NCBI GenBank assembly: GCA_977006965.1
Contig: OZ345367.1
Coordinates: forward strand, 124,001 to 188,000
Reading direction: 5' to 3'
DNA: 64,000 nucleotides
Origin: Phymatolithon calcareum
Taxonomy: Eukaryota; Rhodophyta; Florideophyceae; Hapalidiales
The notes under the pieces are model-generated. The model did no database searches and was not told the DNA's origin. It was given only the letters and a program-made list of their open reading frames with translations. Below are positions 1-9,201 of the stretch, one piece after another. Made by a program: the position numbers and the translations under genes. The stretch's first letter is position 1. The number at the start of each line of letters is the position of its first letter.

Positions 1-2032
1 GCTTCGCACGCCATCGAGCAGTCTTGGCACGCGCCTTGACTTCCTTACGGTCCCTGTATGGTGCCAAGTACTTGAGAGATGCGCGCTGATTCAGCTCTTT
101 CTCATCCTCTTCGAGCACTTCTTCCGCCGTCATTCCAAAAGTTTCAGGCTCAACTTCTTTGTAATTGAATCGCACCGGGACGCCACCGACAATGTCCTCG
201 TAATCAAGGTTATAATACTCGTCCATCAGACGATCCACAGCGGTATGAAGCTCGTTTTCGTCCGCGGCATTCGGATCGTTGCTCTTTTTGATGACTTCAG
301 CCACGTCAGGTCTATGTTCAGAGACAATGGCGTTTTGATTCTTAAGCGGTTTCAGTTCCTTATCCTCCTGATTGTAATACTCATCCCCGAATTTGCTCTC
401 CATTTGTTTGGCAAACTCGTCGGGGTCAAAGTCTGCATCAAGGTCGATACCAGAAAAATCCATTCCGGCACCGGCAGCTTCCTGAAGTGCCAAAAGTCGG
501 CTCTGCACTTCCTTCTTTTTCAGATTTTTCAAATGCTTAATTTCCTCCGCCTTGACTAGCTTTTCCTTCTCCTTTCGCTGTTTTCGAGCTTCTCGAGCTT
601 GCTTTCTTCTATCGTCCGGCCTTCGGAGCGATTCGGAAACTTTGCGAGCGTGCGAAGCAACTTGAATGCCATCAGGTTCCTCAAATCTAAAGTTGTATTT
701 CGCTTCGAAATTATCAACCTTATCTTCAAAACCATCTTCTTCATCGTCTTCGTCGTCTTCATTCTCTCCAACGCCTGGAATATTAACAGTATAGTCACGG
801 GGACCCGGTGCGGGTCCTGCATCTCTCTCCAGCCAACCGTTGCTGAGAACAAAATCGCGAAGAAATCTGTCCTTCTCATCCTGTGTGTCCTTATCAAGAT
901 AAGAATGGAGAAGCAATTCCTCGCCAGCTCGATTCCTGCCTTTTGATGCCAATCGCTCAGTAAACCTGCCGAAATCTTTTTCTTCTTGTTCAAGCTCCTC
1001 CTTCGTTTTTTCCTTTTTTGTGAAGAAATCACCGTCATCGTCAGCAGCGCTAGAGTCGGCGTCATCTTTCTCGCTGTCGCTATCGTCGCTGGCATCGCCA
1101 CTGCCGTCCTCATCCTCGCTTGAGGATGAACCCTCTTCGTCGCTCTCACTAGCATCCTCTTCTAAAATAGTTTTGTCGCGCACAACGTCCTCATTTTCTT
1201 CTTCCACATGTCGCCTTCTTCGCCGACGCTCGTCATCACTGTCTGGCAATTCACCTTCCTGCAGCAGAGTATCCCGGACATAATCCTTGATTGTCATTTT
1301 TGGAGCGGCATTTTCGGCGGCTTTCGCAATGGTATCCCAGCCCGCGACAGGCTCATCACCGCTGGACGCACCGGAGTCAGTTGCAGAATCGCTCTCTTCA
1401 GCATCTGAGGCATCAACATCATTTCGACTGCCTTTGAAGAACGTGGTTTCCTTCTTATAAATCACCGGGTCCTTGTTCAGCAATGCCAACAGCGTTTTTC
1501 GAATCTGGTTGTCGATTTTCTTCGTCAACTGCTCGCCGTATTCGTCTTCCTCTTCGTCGAGGGACTCATCCGAATCTTCAGCATCCTGGTCAAGCTCTTC
1601 AAGAGTCTCTGGTGCCAGCGAACTGAGGATTTCGCGTCGCTTTCTTGCCTCATACTTCTGCGCAAACTCTGGGTTGAGTTTCAATGTGTCCACATCGTCG
1701 GTCGAGTTGGACGCTTTCTTCGAGGGAGAATTCTTTTCTTTCCTTTTTTTCCTGCCACTGCCTTTCGAGACATCTGCACTCAACATTTGGGGTTTAAGGG
1801 CGTCAGAGTGCGCGGCATCCTTTTGCGGATGTTCTGCCGTGGTTACGGTTTCTGGTTCTTCTTCTTTCGACTTTCTCTTGCCGCTGGATTTCACAACCTT
1901 TTCCTTCGATTGCTGTATTTCCATCTTTTCCGTCGGGGTCGCATCCTTTTGTCGGCTTTCGAGTGCGGCGTCGGATGAACGTCGCTTCTTCTTCGCTTTT
2001 CGCTTTGTCTCTTCCTTCTGGAGCTTACCCAT
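1..2032 (-). CDS. KRI1: Kri1-like ribosome biogenesis protein, C-terminus off the window
   Basis: One open frame runs from an ATG at 2032-2030 to the window edge, about 677 codons with no stop and no intron. The product is highly charged: a Lys-rich N-terminus, then long Asp/Glu/Ser runs around residues 150-360. Conserved Kri1 blocks follow: DEKDRFLRDFVLSNGWL near residue 385, FDPDEFAKQMESKFGDEYYN near 535, and LDYEDIVGGVPVRFNY near 610 followed by the ELNQRASLKYLAPYR block. Kri1 proteins act in the nucleolus in 40S subunit assembly with Krr1. The acidic stretches create long serine-rich ORFs on the opposite strand, which I treat as shadows. The final part of the C-terminal domain lies beyond position 1. 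Family assignment is from remembered motifs and is strong. Confidence 0.93.
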   Translation of the reverse strand, partial: MGKLQKEETKRKAKKKRRSSDAALESRQKDATPTEKMEIQQSKEKVVKSSGKRKSKEEEPETVTTAEHPQKDAAHSDALKPQMLSADVSKGSGRKKRKEKNSPSKKASNSTDDVDTLKLNPEFAQKYEARKRREILSSLAPETLEELDQDAEDSDESLDEEEDEYGEQLTKKIDNQIRKTLLALLNKDPVIYKKETTFFKGSRNDVDASDAEESDSATDSGASSGDEPVAGWDTIAKAAENAAPKMTIKDYVRDTLLQEGELPDSDDERRRRRRHVEEENEDVVRDKTILEEDASESDEEGSSSSEDEDGSGDASDDSDSEKDDADSSAADDDGDFFTKKEKTKEELEQEEKDFGRFTERLASKGRNRAGEELLLHSYLDKDTQDEKDRFLRDFVLSNGWLERDAGPAPGPRDYTVNIPGVGENEDDEDDEEDGFEDKVDNFEAKYNFRFEEPDGIQVASHARKVSESLRRPDDRRKQAREARKQRKEKEKLVKAEEIKHLKNLKKKEVQSRLLALQEAAGAGMDFSGIDLDADFDPDEFAKQMESKFGDEYYNQEDKELKPLKNQNAIVSEHRPDVAEVIKKSNDPNAADENELHTAVDRLMDEYYNLDYEDIVGGVPVRFNYKEVEPETFGMTAEEVLEEDEKELNQRASLKYLAPYRDRKEVKARAKTARWRAK

Positions 2033-2580
2033 TTCACCTCACAGCAAGCACAACGCAATGCCTACACTTGCGCGGTATGGCATGAACGAATTTGGAATTG
2101 AGCGACCAAGGAGACGTCTCCTGTCTGGCACCAGGCTGGTAACTTTTGCGGCAGAGACGAAGCAGCAATTGAGGGCGAGAGCTGAATGGTAGCTTGTTCA
2201 ACTCGCGGAATGCAGACAGCAAAATTTTTAACAAAAAAGTACTAGATTGATCCATAGGTTATGATATCAGCAGAGGTCTCGAGCGCATCGCCGTCGACCT
2301 GCCCAAGAAGGCTTTCTAGTGTACTAGCGTTGGTTACCGTCCAATATCGGGAAAGTTTAAAAATTGTACCCTCCGGGCACAAGAAGATGATAGACCCGGG
2401 GATGTATTTTATACGCACAGAATAGCATCGCACAGTGAATTCCCGATCCAAGTCGGCAAGGTAGATATATCAGCCTCATTCTTCTATCCCAAAGTTAGTC
2501 TTCTCCACTTTAAGCGCAACACCGCTCATCAAGTTAACGAATCCTCTGTAAAATAGGCTCAAAACTCCAAAACTACAGTA
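2033..2580. other. Intergenic, divergent from KRI1
   Basis: No supported gene. It holds the 5' side of KRI1 and the 3' side of the coiled-coil gene at 2581-3096. No repeat family of this window was recognised here. Confidence 0.5.
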
Positions 2581-3096
2581 CTATACCTGCTCAGCCTCGA
2601 CACCAATATTTTCACCAGCGCTAGTCATCTCCTCCAGCTCCACATCGCCATTCGCACCAGGCCGCTCACCGTCGTGCGCTGATGCATACATGCGTGTCCC
2701 AGAGTTTCCATCTGGTCCATTCGGGCGGCCGGTGTCGCGCGAGCGGGCTGCGAGTTTGCCGACGTCGATCTCCAGCGCGAAAAGCTCGCGGCGAACGGTG
2801 GTCGCCTCGCGGGCCACGGCTTCGAGAGCGGGAAAAAGTAGCTTGAGTTCCTCAGCTTGCGCAATCGCCTTCAGGGTGGCAATTTCGACCTCGCGTGCAG
2901 CTTCGACGGTGTCCGCGGCCGCGCGCGCCACAAGTTCGGTGTGGGCCTCCGTGACGCGCGCCGCGTTGGTCGAGCGTCGTTGTAGAACATTGGTCACGGC
3001 GGCCAGTTCGGTGGACAGGCGTTGCACTGCTCTTTCCGCCGTGTCGGCACGCGCGGTGAGCGCATCCGTCGCGGCAGCATCGTGCGGGACGGACAT
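2581..3096 (-). CDS. Small acidic coiled-coil protein, family not recognised
   Basis: The frame from ATG 3096-3094 gives 171 residues; in-frame ATGs at 3189 and 3183 would add about 30 residues. I prefer 3096 because it leaves more promoter space to the divergent bL33 gene, but the sequence does not settle it. Residues ~10-110 are Ala-rich and strongly helical with heptad-like spacing ([20 protein letters not shown] and [20 protein letters not shown]), as in a coiled coil. The tail is Gly/Asp/Glu-rich and probably disordered. Length and shape resemble small BLOC-1/BORC subunits, but I see no family signature and do not assign it. Codon use is GC-rich and gene-like throughout. Confidence 0.6.
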   Translation of the reverse strand: MSVPHDAAATDALTARADTAERAVQRLSTELAAVTNVLQRRSTNAARVTEAHTELVARAAADTVEAAREVEIATLKAIAQAEELKLLFPALEAVAREATTVRRELFALEIDVGKLAARSRDTGRPNGPDGNSGTRMYASAHDGERPGANGDVELEEMTSAGENIGVEAEQV

Positions 3097-3312
3097 GTCG
3101 TGCTCGCCATGGCCAACACCGGCATTGGAGGACTTGTTGACGGGGTGGACTGTAAAGCCCTTAATGTTTGCAACGTGTGTCATGTACATGTTGCAAACGC
3201 TGATGGTCGAAGAGGTGAACGCGAAGCTGATGAAGTGCCGAAAAGACTATCTATCCAGTTGTCTGTTCAAGGATCAATTGAGCCCGAACGAATTTTCGGC
3301 GAAATCGACGTC

Positions 3313-3483
3313 ATGACGAAAGGAAAATCGGTGGTGATTCGACTTGTATCGCAGGCGGGGACGGGGTATACGTATGTGAAGCGAAAGAATCCGAAAAACA
3401 CGCCGCACAAGTTGCAGCTCATGAAGTACGACCCGGTTGTGAACAGGCACGTGTTGTTCATGGAGCAGAAGTTCAAGAAGTAG
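3313..3483 (+). CDS. MRPL33: Ribosomal protein bL33, probably mitochondrial
   Basis: A 56-residue protein starting [19 protein letters not shown], almost exactly the usual bL33 length (about 55). It shows the family pattern: an LVS-AGTG block, then [19 protein letters not shown] and a final HVLFMEQK segment. The open frame extends upstream to about 3022, but that extension matches nothing in bL33 and overlaps the divergent gene, so I start at ATG 3313. It is a structural protein of the large ribosomal subunit. No targeting presequence is visible, which is normal for mitochondrial L33. Plastid rpl33 is usually encoded in the plastid genome of red algae, so a nuclear copy fits the mitochondrial ribosome better (inference). 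Confidence 0.9.
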   Translation: MTKGKSVVIRLVSQAGTGYTYVKRKNPKNTPHKLQLMKYDPVVNRHVLFMEQKFKK

Positions 3484-4029
3484 GACTCAGATGACGCCCG
3501 AAACGCCTTTCAAGGTTGATTGATGACATTTTATTTGTCTTGTGCCTCTGAATAGCTGAAGGAAGTTGCCTGGATGGCAAATGGCGGAAAAGTAAGGGGA
3601 CCCTTGAGTTTAAGCAAATGCCGGGCACAGCGGAACAAGAGCGTTTTACACGAAGTGCCGCATAGGTGCGATGCCGGTGAGATATGCTAAGACTTTGTGT
3701 GACGAAAGTAATGTATAGATAGTGTAGCCCGTATTGTGGGAGGAAGACGGTAGGCAAGCACTATAAAACTCATGATATTGTTTTACTTGCATAGACTCCA
3801 AACGTTTGGCCGTTTTGCAGCGGACTGCATGCAACGCTGGAAAAGCGACCCATTTCGACGCTAGTGCTGATGACCATGAATGATTCGCGCTATGCTCATC
3901 TCCGAACGGACGGGTCCGTTATTTTTCGTGCAGGTAACCTCGAGAAGGTACCTGATCATACTGTACCTCCATCATTGACCATGATGCCCAGTCTGTCTCA
4001 TGCCACATCCTGCCATAGCGCACAACACT
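3484..4029. other. Intergenic between bL33 and KXD1
   Basis: Only short overlapping ORFs without family features. It includes the 3' flank of bL33 and the 5' leader of KXD1. An in-frame upstream ATG for KXD1 lies at 4000. Confidence 0.5.
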
Positions 4030-4554
4030 ATGGCACAGCCGTCGAAACCCGAACCCGAACCCGTTCCCGGAACCGCCGAACCGGGAGCGGTACCGTTCCT
4101 CAGCGCGGAGTCGTGGCTGCTGGGCGCAGACGAGCTACGCGGCGTGGTCGCCAACCAAAAACAATCGTGCGTGCATGCAATCGTCCCGTTTTTAATTCGC
4201 CCACTCCATCTCTCAATTCAATTCGCTAATCCCCGTCATTTGCTTTGCATAGACTAGCACACCTGAAAGCGGCACGCGAGCGGCTCGCCGCGCTCAACAG
4301 GGCCACCGAGGAGCACTACGCTACGCACGGCGCAGCCTTTACACGTGCGGCTCGAATCGCGTCGGACTTGCAAAGCGATCTATCAGAAATCATGCGTCGA
4401 TTATCGTGCGTTGTAATTGTCCCCCATGTTTCGTGAGCGCGTGCCACAGTAGCTGACAAAAATGCGTTACCCACGTGCGGTTTTATTTCACAGAACGGTC
4501 AAAGAAAAGTTGCGCTCAATCGAAAATGCGGACCAGAATATCCAGTCAAGCTGA
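4030..4554 (+). CDS. KXD1: KxDL-domain protein, KXD1-like (BORC/BLOC-1 related), three exons
   Basis: Exons 4030-4166, 4253-4405 and 4494-4554 join in frame across introns 4167-4252 and 4406-4493 (86 and 88 nt, GT-AG) to the stop at 4552-4554. The N-terminus is Pro/Glu-rich. The helical part then reads LKAARERLAALNRATEEHYA, followed by SDLQSDLSEIMRRLS and TVKEKLRSIEN. This matches the KxDL layout, in which a (K/S)xDLxxI-RR core is followed by a K-L helix. Known KXD1 proteins sit in BORC/BLOC-1-type complexes that position lysosome-related organelles. I chose ATG 4030 because it has A at -3 and G at +4; ATG 4000 is the alternative and has a weaker context. Both introns begin GTGCGT after an exon ending TC. 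The stop is 4 nt from the stop of the convergent gene. Confidence 0.82.
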
Positions 4555-4558
4555 CCAC

Positions 4559-5125
4559 TCACTGTTGCGTCAGTTTAGCGCCATCGCGCTGATTTATCCA
4601 TATGTAAAAATCTTCTATCGCCTTGTGATTGTCGAACTTGTACGTCCCTAATGCAAGCGACGCCACCTGTGGCGCGGCACGGCAATGAAGCAACAATAAT
4701 CATTCCATTTCCAACGTCAGAATCCTGAACATTGCATACTTGTTTTCGCTCGAAATTTGCCTTGTGCAAACTGAGTGCCATCAACTTACATCCTCCGAAG
4801 CAACTGCCCCAGAGACAGCGCCAAGAATTCCGCCAACGAGTACCAGAGGTGGCGTTTTCGACCACCGCCAAATGGCTGTAGAACTAGCCAGAAGGCCAAG
4901 AACAGCGGATACGCCTGCAGTGAAGAGAAGAACACACACATTTGTCAGCGATGTTTCGCGGAACGCACGGACGGAATGGTTTTTTGCTGATACGAACGCA
5001 CCAGATACTTTGCCGACAGTCTGCAACTTTGCCAATTTGTCAGCCTCGGCTGGACATTCCTTCGCATAAACTTTCAGATCGGCCGGACGAGCGCCATTCT
5101 TCGACAGCTGAGCAATATTGTACAT
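4559..5125 (-). CDS. Small two-helix membrane protein, two exons, family unknown
   Basis: Exon 1 is 5125-4790 (112 codons from ATG 5125) and exon 2 is 4666-4559, joined over a 123-nt intron (4789-4667) that starts GTAAGT and ends CAG. The joined product is 147 residues. Residues ~1-60 are hydrophilic with a KECPAEADKLAKL segment. Two hydrophobic stretches follow (TNVCVLLFTAGVSAVLGLLA and PPLVLVGGILGAVSGAVA), separated by a short Trp/Arg/Lys loop. The C-terminus, encoded by exon 2, is hydrophilic and includes KAIEDFYIWINQRDG. The topology recalls OCIA-type small mitochondrial membrane proteins, but the OCIA signature is not evident, so no function is assigned. Without the splice the first frame would stop just after the second hydrophobic segment. 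Confidence 0.68.
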
Positions 5126-5325
5126 TTGGTTTATCACTCGAAATCGCGCATTGAAACTGTGAACCTCAACTCGTTAGTTGCATTCGAGACGCTCGTAAAA
5201 GATTGACACTTCACACATACCGCTCCGGATCCCTAATCCTCCATGCTTGCCCCTCCCGGTTCTCCATAGCAACGCACTCAAGATGGACGATCGATTAACG
5301 TTTTCAAATTGAACGTACTATCGAT

Positions 5326-5613
5326 ATGTCGTTCGCAAAGAGACACTTTTCTCGCCAAACAATTTGCTTAACTTCGCGTATCCTGCCGCACAACGAGCCC
5401 ACCGCTAGAGCAGCGGATCGCTTTCATCACAGGCGTTATGCAAATTTGCAAAAAATTTATCTTGCATTGCACGATTATCATACTGTACTTCGAAATTCCA
5501 CGCGAGGCGTCGATGATGAATATCTCCATCGCCAGAAATCGGATGACGTGGAGTTGAGAGTCTCAGGACTGCTTATGAGTCCGGAGCAGGTAGCGCAACG
5601 GACTGGAAGGTGA
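5326..5613 (+). CDS. Hypothetical basic 95-residue protein
   Basis: An intact frame beginning MSFAKRHFSRQTICLTSR, Arg/His-rich at the N-terminus like a weak mitochondrial presequence. The rest is more balanced and includes LQKIYLALHDYHTVL and VELRVSGLLMSPEQVAQR. It lies about 200 bp from the divergent membrane-protein gene. I recognise no family. A GTGAGG at the stop could be a 5' splice site continuing into a lost or undetected exon, but I found no convincing acceptor. It may be a real small gene or a chance ORF. Confidence 0.33.
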   Translation: MSFAKRHFSRQTICLTSRILPHNEPTARAADRFHHRRYANLQKIYLALHDYHTVLRNSTRGVDDEYLHRQKSDDVELRVSGLLMSPEQVAQRTGR

Positions 5614-6733
5614 GGCTGTTCTGAGGGCGCGACTATATCGAAAGTGTTGTCATAGAGGCTACCCTCAGAATGCAAGCCGGTTTTGTTTTTTCGAGCACCC
5701 TTCTTGTGTTTCTCGTCTGCTTCTCATTGCGGAAGGCAACTGAAATATAACAAAGCGATCTTCCTGACTTATGCTACAACCCCTTGTGTTCTTTAACATA
5801 GATATGCACCATGGCCAGTATTCTGAAATCCACCATACTGGCCCCTGTGGCTTGCCAATAGCAAGGTTAACAACCTGATGTTTTATTCTTCCCAATATTG
5901 CAGTATTGGAGAAACGGACGAATAGGGCGTTCGCACTCTGTTTACCTGCGTGATGTATACATGCCAGGCGCAATGCATAGGGACATTTTTAAATTTGGTG
6001 CAGCTAGCCACTATAGGGTCGGCAGTACTAACAGCGGTGTAGCACTAACAAGACTTTTAAATAGAAAACAGTGGTAAGATCAGAGTGGCGGCTGACCCCA
6101 GACTTCATAAAAACGCAGGAACCAAAGGTCTACATCCGTTTCCCCTGGTTTTCAATGCGTCAACTTGACAAATTTTATGCCCGAGGGATCCCAATGAACT
6201 CCCTCAAAAATTCGAACATAATTCATATCGAATGTCGTGCCATATGCACGACATGGAAGAGGAGAACAAGAAAGAACGGCGCTTCTGAAGACGCCCAGCA
6301 ATGCATTCCATGATCTCTTACGATTAGTCAGCCCAGAAGACTATAAAGTCGAAGGTACGGTGGCGACCAGGTGAGGCTTCAAACAAAATTTGATAGCACG
6401 TCAAGATGAAGCAAGGACCTGAACGACCCTTCCTTGTACTTCGCCCGAATGGCTCCCCACTTTCCAAACTAAATCTGACTGAATTTCGAACAATCGAAAC
6501 CCTTGAGCAGGGGCATTTTCGCCTGACGAAAGAGAGGGCGATCTCCAATATTCCGTGCCTGCTATGCAGAATCATAATGCATGCCTCACATATCGGTTGG
6601 TTACCATAAGGGCCACAGATATCGCCCAAGTCGACAGCAATTGCACAAACGACCCGTGGCTTAGTGGAGCTTACAAACGTGGGCAAAGTAAGCACAAAAG
6701 TTACCATGGATACTCAGTCCGCTCCTTGGCACA
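5614..6733. other. Gene-poor stretch, no supported feature
   Basis: Short ORFs on both strands without domain features or repeat-family matches that I can see. It lies between the small ORF and the 3' end of the SDR gene. Confidence 0.4.
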
Positions 6734-7585
6734 TTAATTCAAATGCAAACCGCCATCTACTGGCAAACTAACGCCTGTAATATACCGTCCCTTCGAACTA
6801 CAAAGAAATACAACGACATCTCCGATATCTCTCGGTCCACCAGCACGCATCATAGGCACTCGCTCCTTCACAAGAGAGTCCAACATCGCATCTCGCTCCA
6901 TTCCACGCAGTTCTGCGACTTTTGACCATGCATCACTCTCCGTAACCCCCGGAACAATGACATTGCAGTTGATATTCTTCGCAGCGGCATTCAGGGCAAA
7001 TATCCGCATGGCGTATTCCATCACGCATTTCCCACTGCCTGGCATAGAATACCCCCTGTTGCCTCGATATGTCACATTGCAACCCGGAGAAGATATCCCT
7101 ATGAGCGACCCTCCGTCGACCATTCGCGCTATTCCTCGCTCGCATAAATCCACAAATGCGTCGCCGTAAAGGCGTTGATAGTATTTCATGTAGTCCAAGT
7201 TCGGACTGCCGTCATCCGCAAGAATTGACCCATTCCCGAACTGCATTCTAGCGGTATCGGAAAGATCTGCGCAGTTGGACGAAGTCACACCGACATATTG
7301 ACCAGCGTTATGGACGACGACACCCAAGATGCGACCCGAGAAGTTGGCATCGAAAGATTCAAAAACTGCATTGCGTGTCGCCGGAATGGATAGGTCTCCA
7401 CCGACGAGTACGCACTGAAGGGACTTGTGCTCCGACTTGATGTCAGACACAAAGGCGTCAGCGGCTTCGCGATTGCTGTTGTACGTCAGCAGTAAATCGA
7501 AACCGTCGTCGGCCAAGGCGGACGCAATACCCGAGCCGATGCCACGGGTTCCGCCGGTAACGATGGCGACGCGGCGAGCAGCCAT
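6734..7585 (-). CDS. Short-chain dehydrogenase/reductase with Y-x6-K active site
   Basis: A 283-residue single-exon SDR. The N-terminus holds the cofactor motif TGGTRGIG (residues 10-17), then GGDLS near 62-66 and the NAG motif at 93-95. Ser165/166 sit at the usual catalytic serine position. The active-site pair is Tyr179 and Lys186, spaced Y-x6-K rather than the classical Y-x3-K; this wider spacing is characteristic of enoyl-ACP reductases and related divergent SDRs. The C-terminus ends ITGVSLPVDGGLHLN, the typical SDR closing strand. It should be an NAD(P)-dependent oxidoreductase; the substrate cannot be read from the sequence. The ATG at 7585 directly precedes the first beta strand, so there is no targeting extension and the protein is probably cytosolic. 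Confidence 0.88.
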   Translation of the reverse strand: MAARRVAIVTGGTRGIGSGIASALADDGFDLLLTYNSNREAADAFVSDIKSEHKSLQCVLVGGDLSIPATRNAVFESFDANFSGRILGVVVHNAGQYVGVTSSNCADLSDTARMQFGNGSILADDGSPNLDYMKYYQRLYGDAFVDLCERGIARMVDGGSLIGISSPGCNVTYRGNRGYSMPGSGKCVMEYAMRIFALNAAAKNINCNVIVPGVTESDAWSKVAELRGMERDAMLDSLVKERVPMMRAGGPRDIGDVVVFLCSSKGRYITGVSLPVDGGLHLN

Positions 7586-9200
7586 GGTGTGGACTGCGAA
7601 ACCGACCGCAAAATGCTACGAGAGGAGGAAGCTGGGATCTCTGGTGAATACAACTCTGTGTTTCCAAGTGGAGTCACGCCACTGGGTGCGTGACACGCGG
7701 CGCAAGAAGGCCAGATATGAGACGCAGTGCGCTGATTCATAAAAAGCACTCTCAGCGGACGACCAACTTTAGTGCCTCCGATTTGCAATCGATACTCAGG
7801 CGCACAGGACGGGGCGAGTAATTTAAAGAGCAAGAGACAGAGAGAGCTGCTAGTAATACTCAGTGAGTATTACTAGCAGCTCTCTCTCTCTCTCTTGTTC
7901 TTTAAGTTATTTATGCAGGGGTTTGGTGAAAAAGCGCTAAGCCGGATATATTGCAGCCTCTGCAAGGGCTGTTCGACGCTGAGCTAGATGTGCATTACAG
8001 TGCTCTCGTTGCACTATATAGAACTATTATTTCGAGAGTTCTATCATACTGGCAGGGGAATGTAAGAAGGGGAGGAAAGCAAAGCGTATGACAACCGAAA
8101 TTTGTACAAATACAATAGCGCTCTTTATTTGAAACTATGGACTCGCATCAAAAAAACATATATGAAACCAGATTTACGGTCCAAAATGTACGCTTGTATT
8201 CGCCGCGGCGAATGTCAGGGGGGCTAATAATCGCGCATCCATTTTGTGGTCAAAAATAATGACTAAACAGAAAGATTAGAAATGGGCACAGCTTGTGCAC
8301 GTAAGCGGGATTTTGTGCCAAGAGTTTCGAAGAGCTCGGCTGACGCCAACGCACAAACCGCATTGATTAAGGCATAGATACTGTTGGATTCTTTGGACTT
8401 CCGGACCCTATCAGATCAAGATTAGATCAGTAAGACATACGATGCTTGCAGGATGATTAAAACAACATAGGTGTATGATCACACAGAAGTCAGATTTAGC
8501 ATACATCCAATATAATCTGGACAAGTGTTCCCACAACAACTTCCTTCTTCATTCAAGCTGATTTTTTGAGGTTTTTGGGGGTCCGCTGAGACAATGTAAT
8601 GATTATTTGCAGCATGTAATATGCTCTGACCCCTTGAAGAACCCTGCAAGGTTTTTCCATTGGTCGGAATTTTCGCCCTCGGATGAACATATTTGCGCGC
8701 ACAGCAGCTGTAGATAGTGGCGTTATTCAACAGTACTATACAATCCCAAGCAAGGAGTAGTGTATAAACTTATTCTGCATATCGCCACTGATATGCATGA
8801 ACTATAGGTGAAGGTTTGTAGATGTTTATGTACGTATTCACCAAGGAGGCGAGTATAATGAGGTCAGTCTTAACTAATTCATTGCAGTGGCACGCCTGCC
8901 TCCGAATGATCAAGTCCACAGACGCGGATCAGAGGTAAGCGAACCGAAAAAGTTGGCCAGTAGACTCAGTGCTAATAAAATGTTTTAAACAATATTGCCT
9001 CCAGGTAAAGACATCCCGACGGTTACTCATCTCTCGATCTCCGTCTAGACTAATGCGTAAGCTTTCCAATTGAAACGATTGATTCTCGAGTACTGCTATC
9101 GGGTTCGCTCCGTTGTTGCAAATGGCGGCAGAGACAAGGTTAGTGTAAATTGTTTGACGTCCATCTTAAGTGTTTGCCTGTTAAGCTGTTAGCAACTTTC
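7586..9200. other. Gene-free stretch upstream of the SDR and before the LINE island
   Basis: Apart from the hairpin at 7822-7905 I see no gene. Sequence is AT-richer than the flanking genes. ORFs here are short and patternless. Confidence 0.45.
7822..7905. repeat. Long near-perfect hairpin with CT/GA runs
   Basis: The strand folds on itself around G7863. Positions 7839-7862 pair perfectly with 7864-7887, and after one mismatch the arms continue through the AG/CT repeat to TTAAAG/CTTTAA ends. Arms are about 40 bp with a one-base loop. Confidence 0.85.
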
Positions 9201-9201
9201 A

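Noticed and set aside
1020-2192. Serine-rich plus-strand ORFs
   Set aside because: They are the antisense of the acidic and lysine-rich runs of KRI1, whose minus frame is open and carries family motifs.
3022-3312. N-terminal extension of bL33
   Set aside because: It has no bL33 similarity, overlaps the divergent gene, and bL33 is normally about 55 residues.
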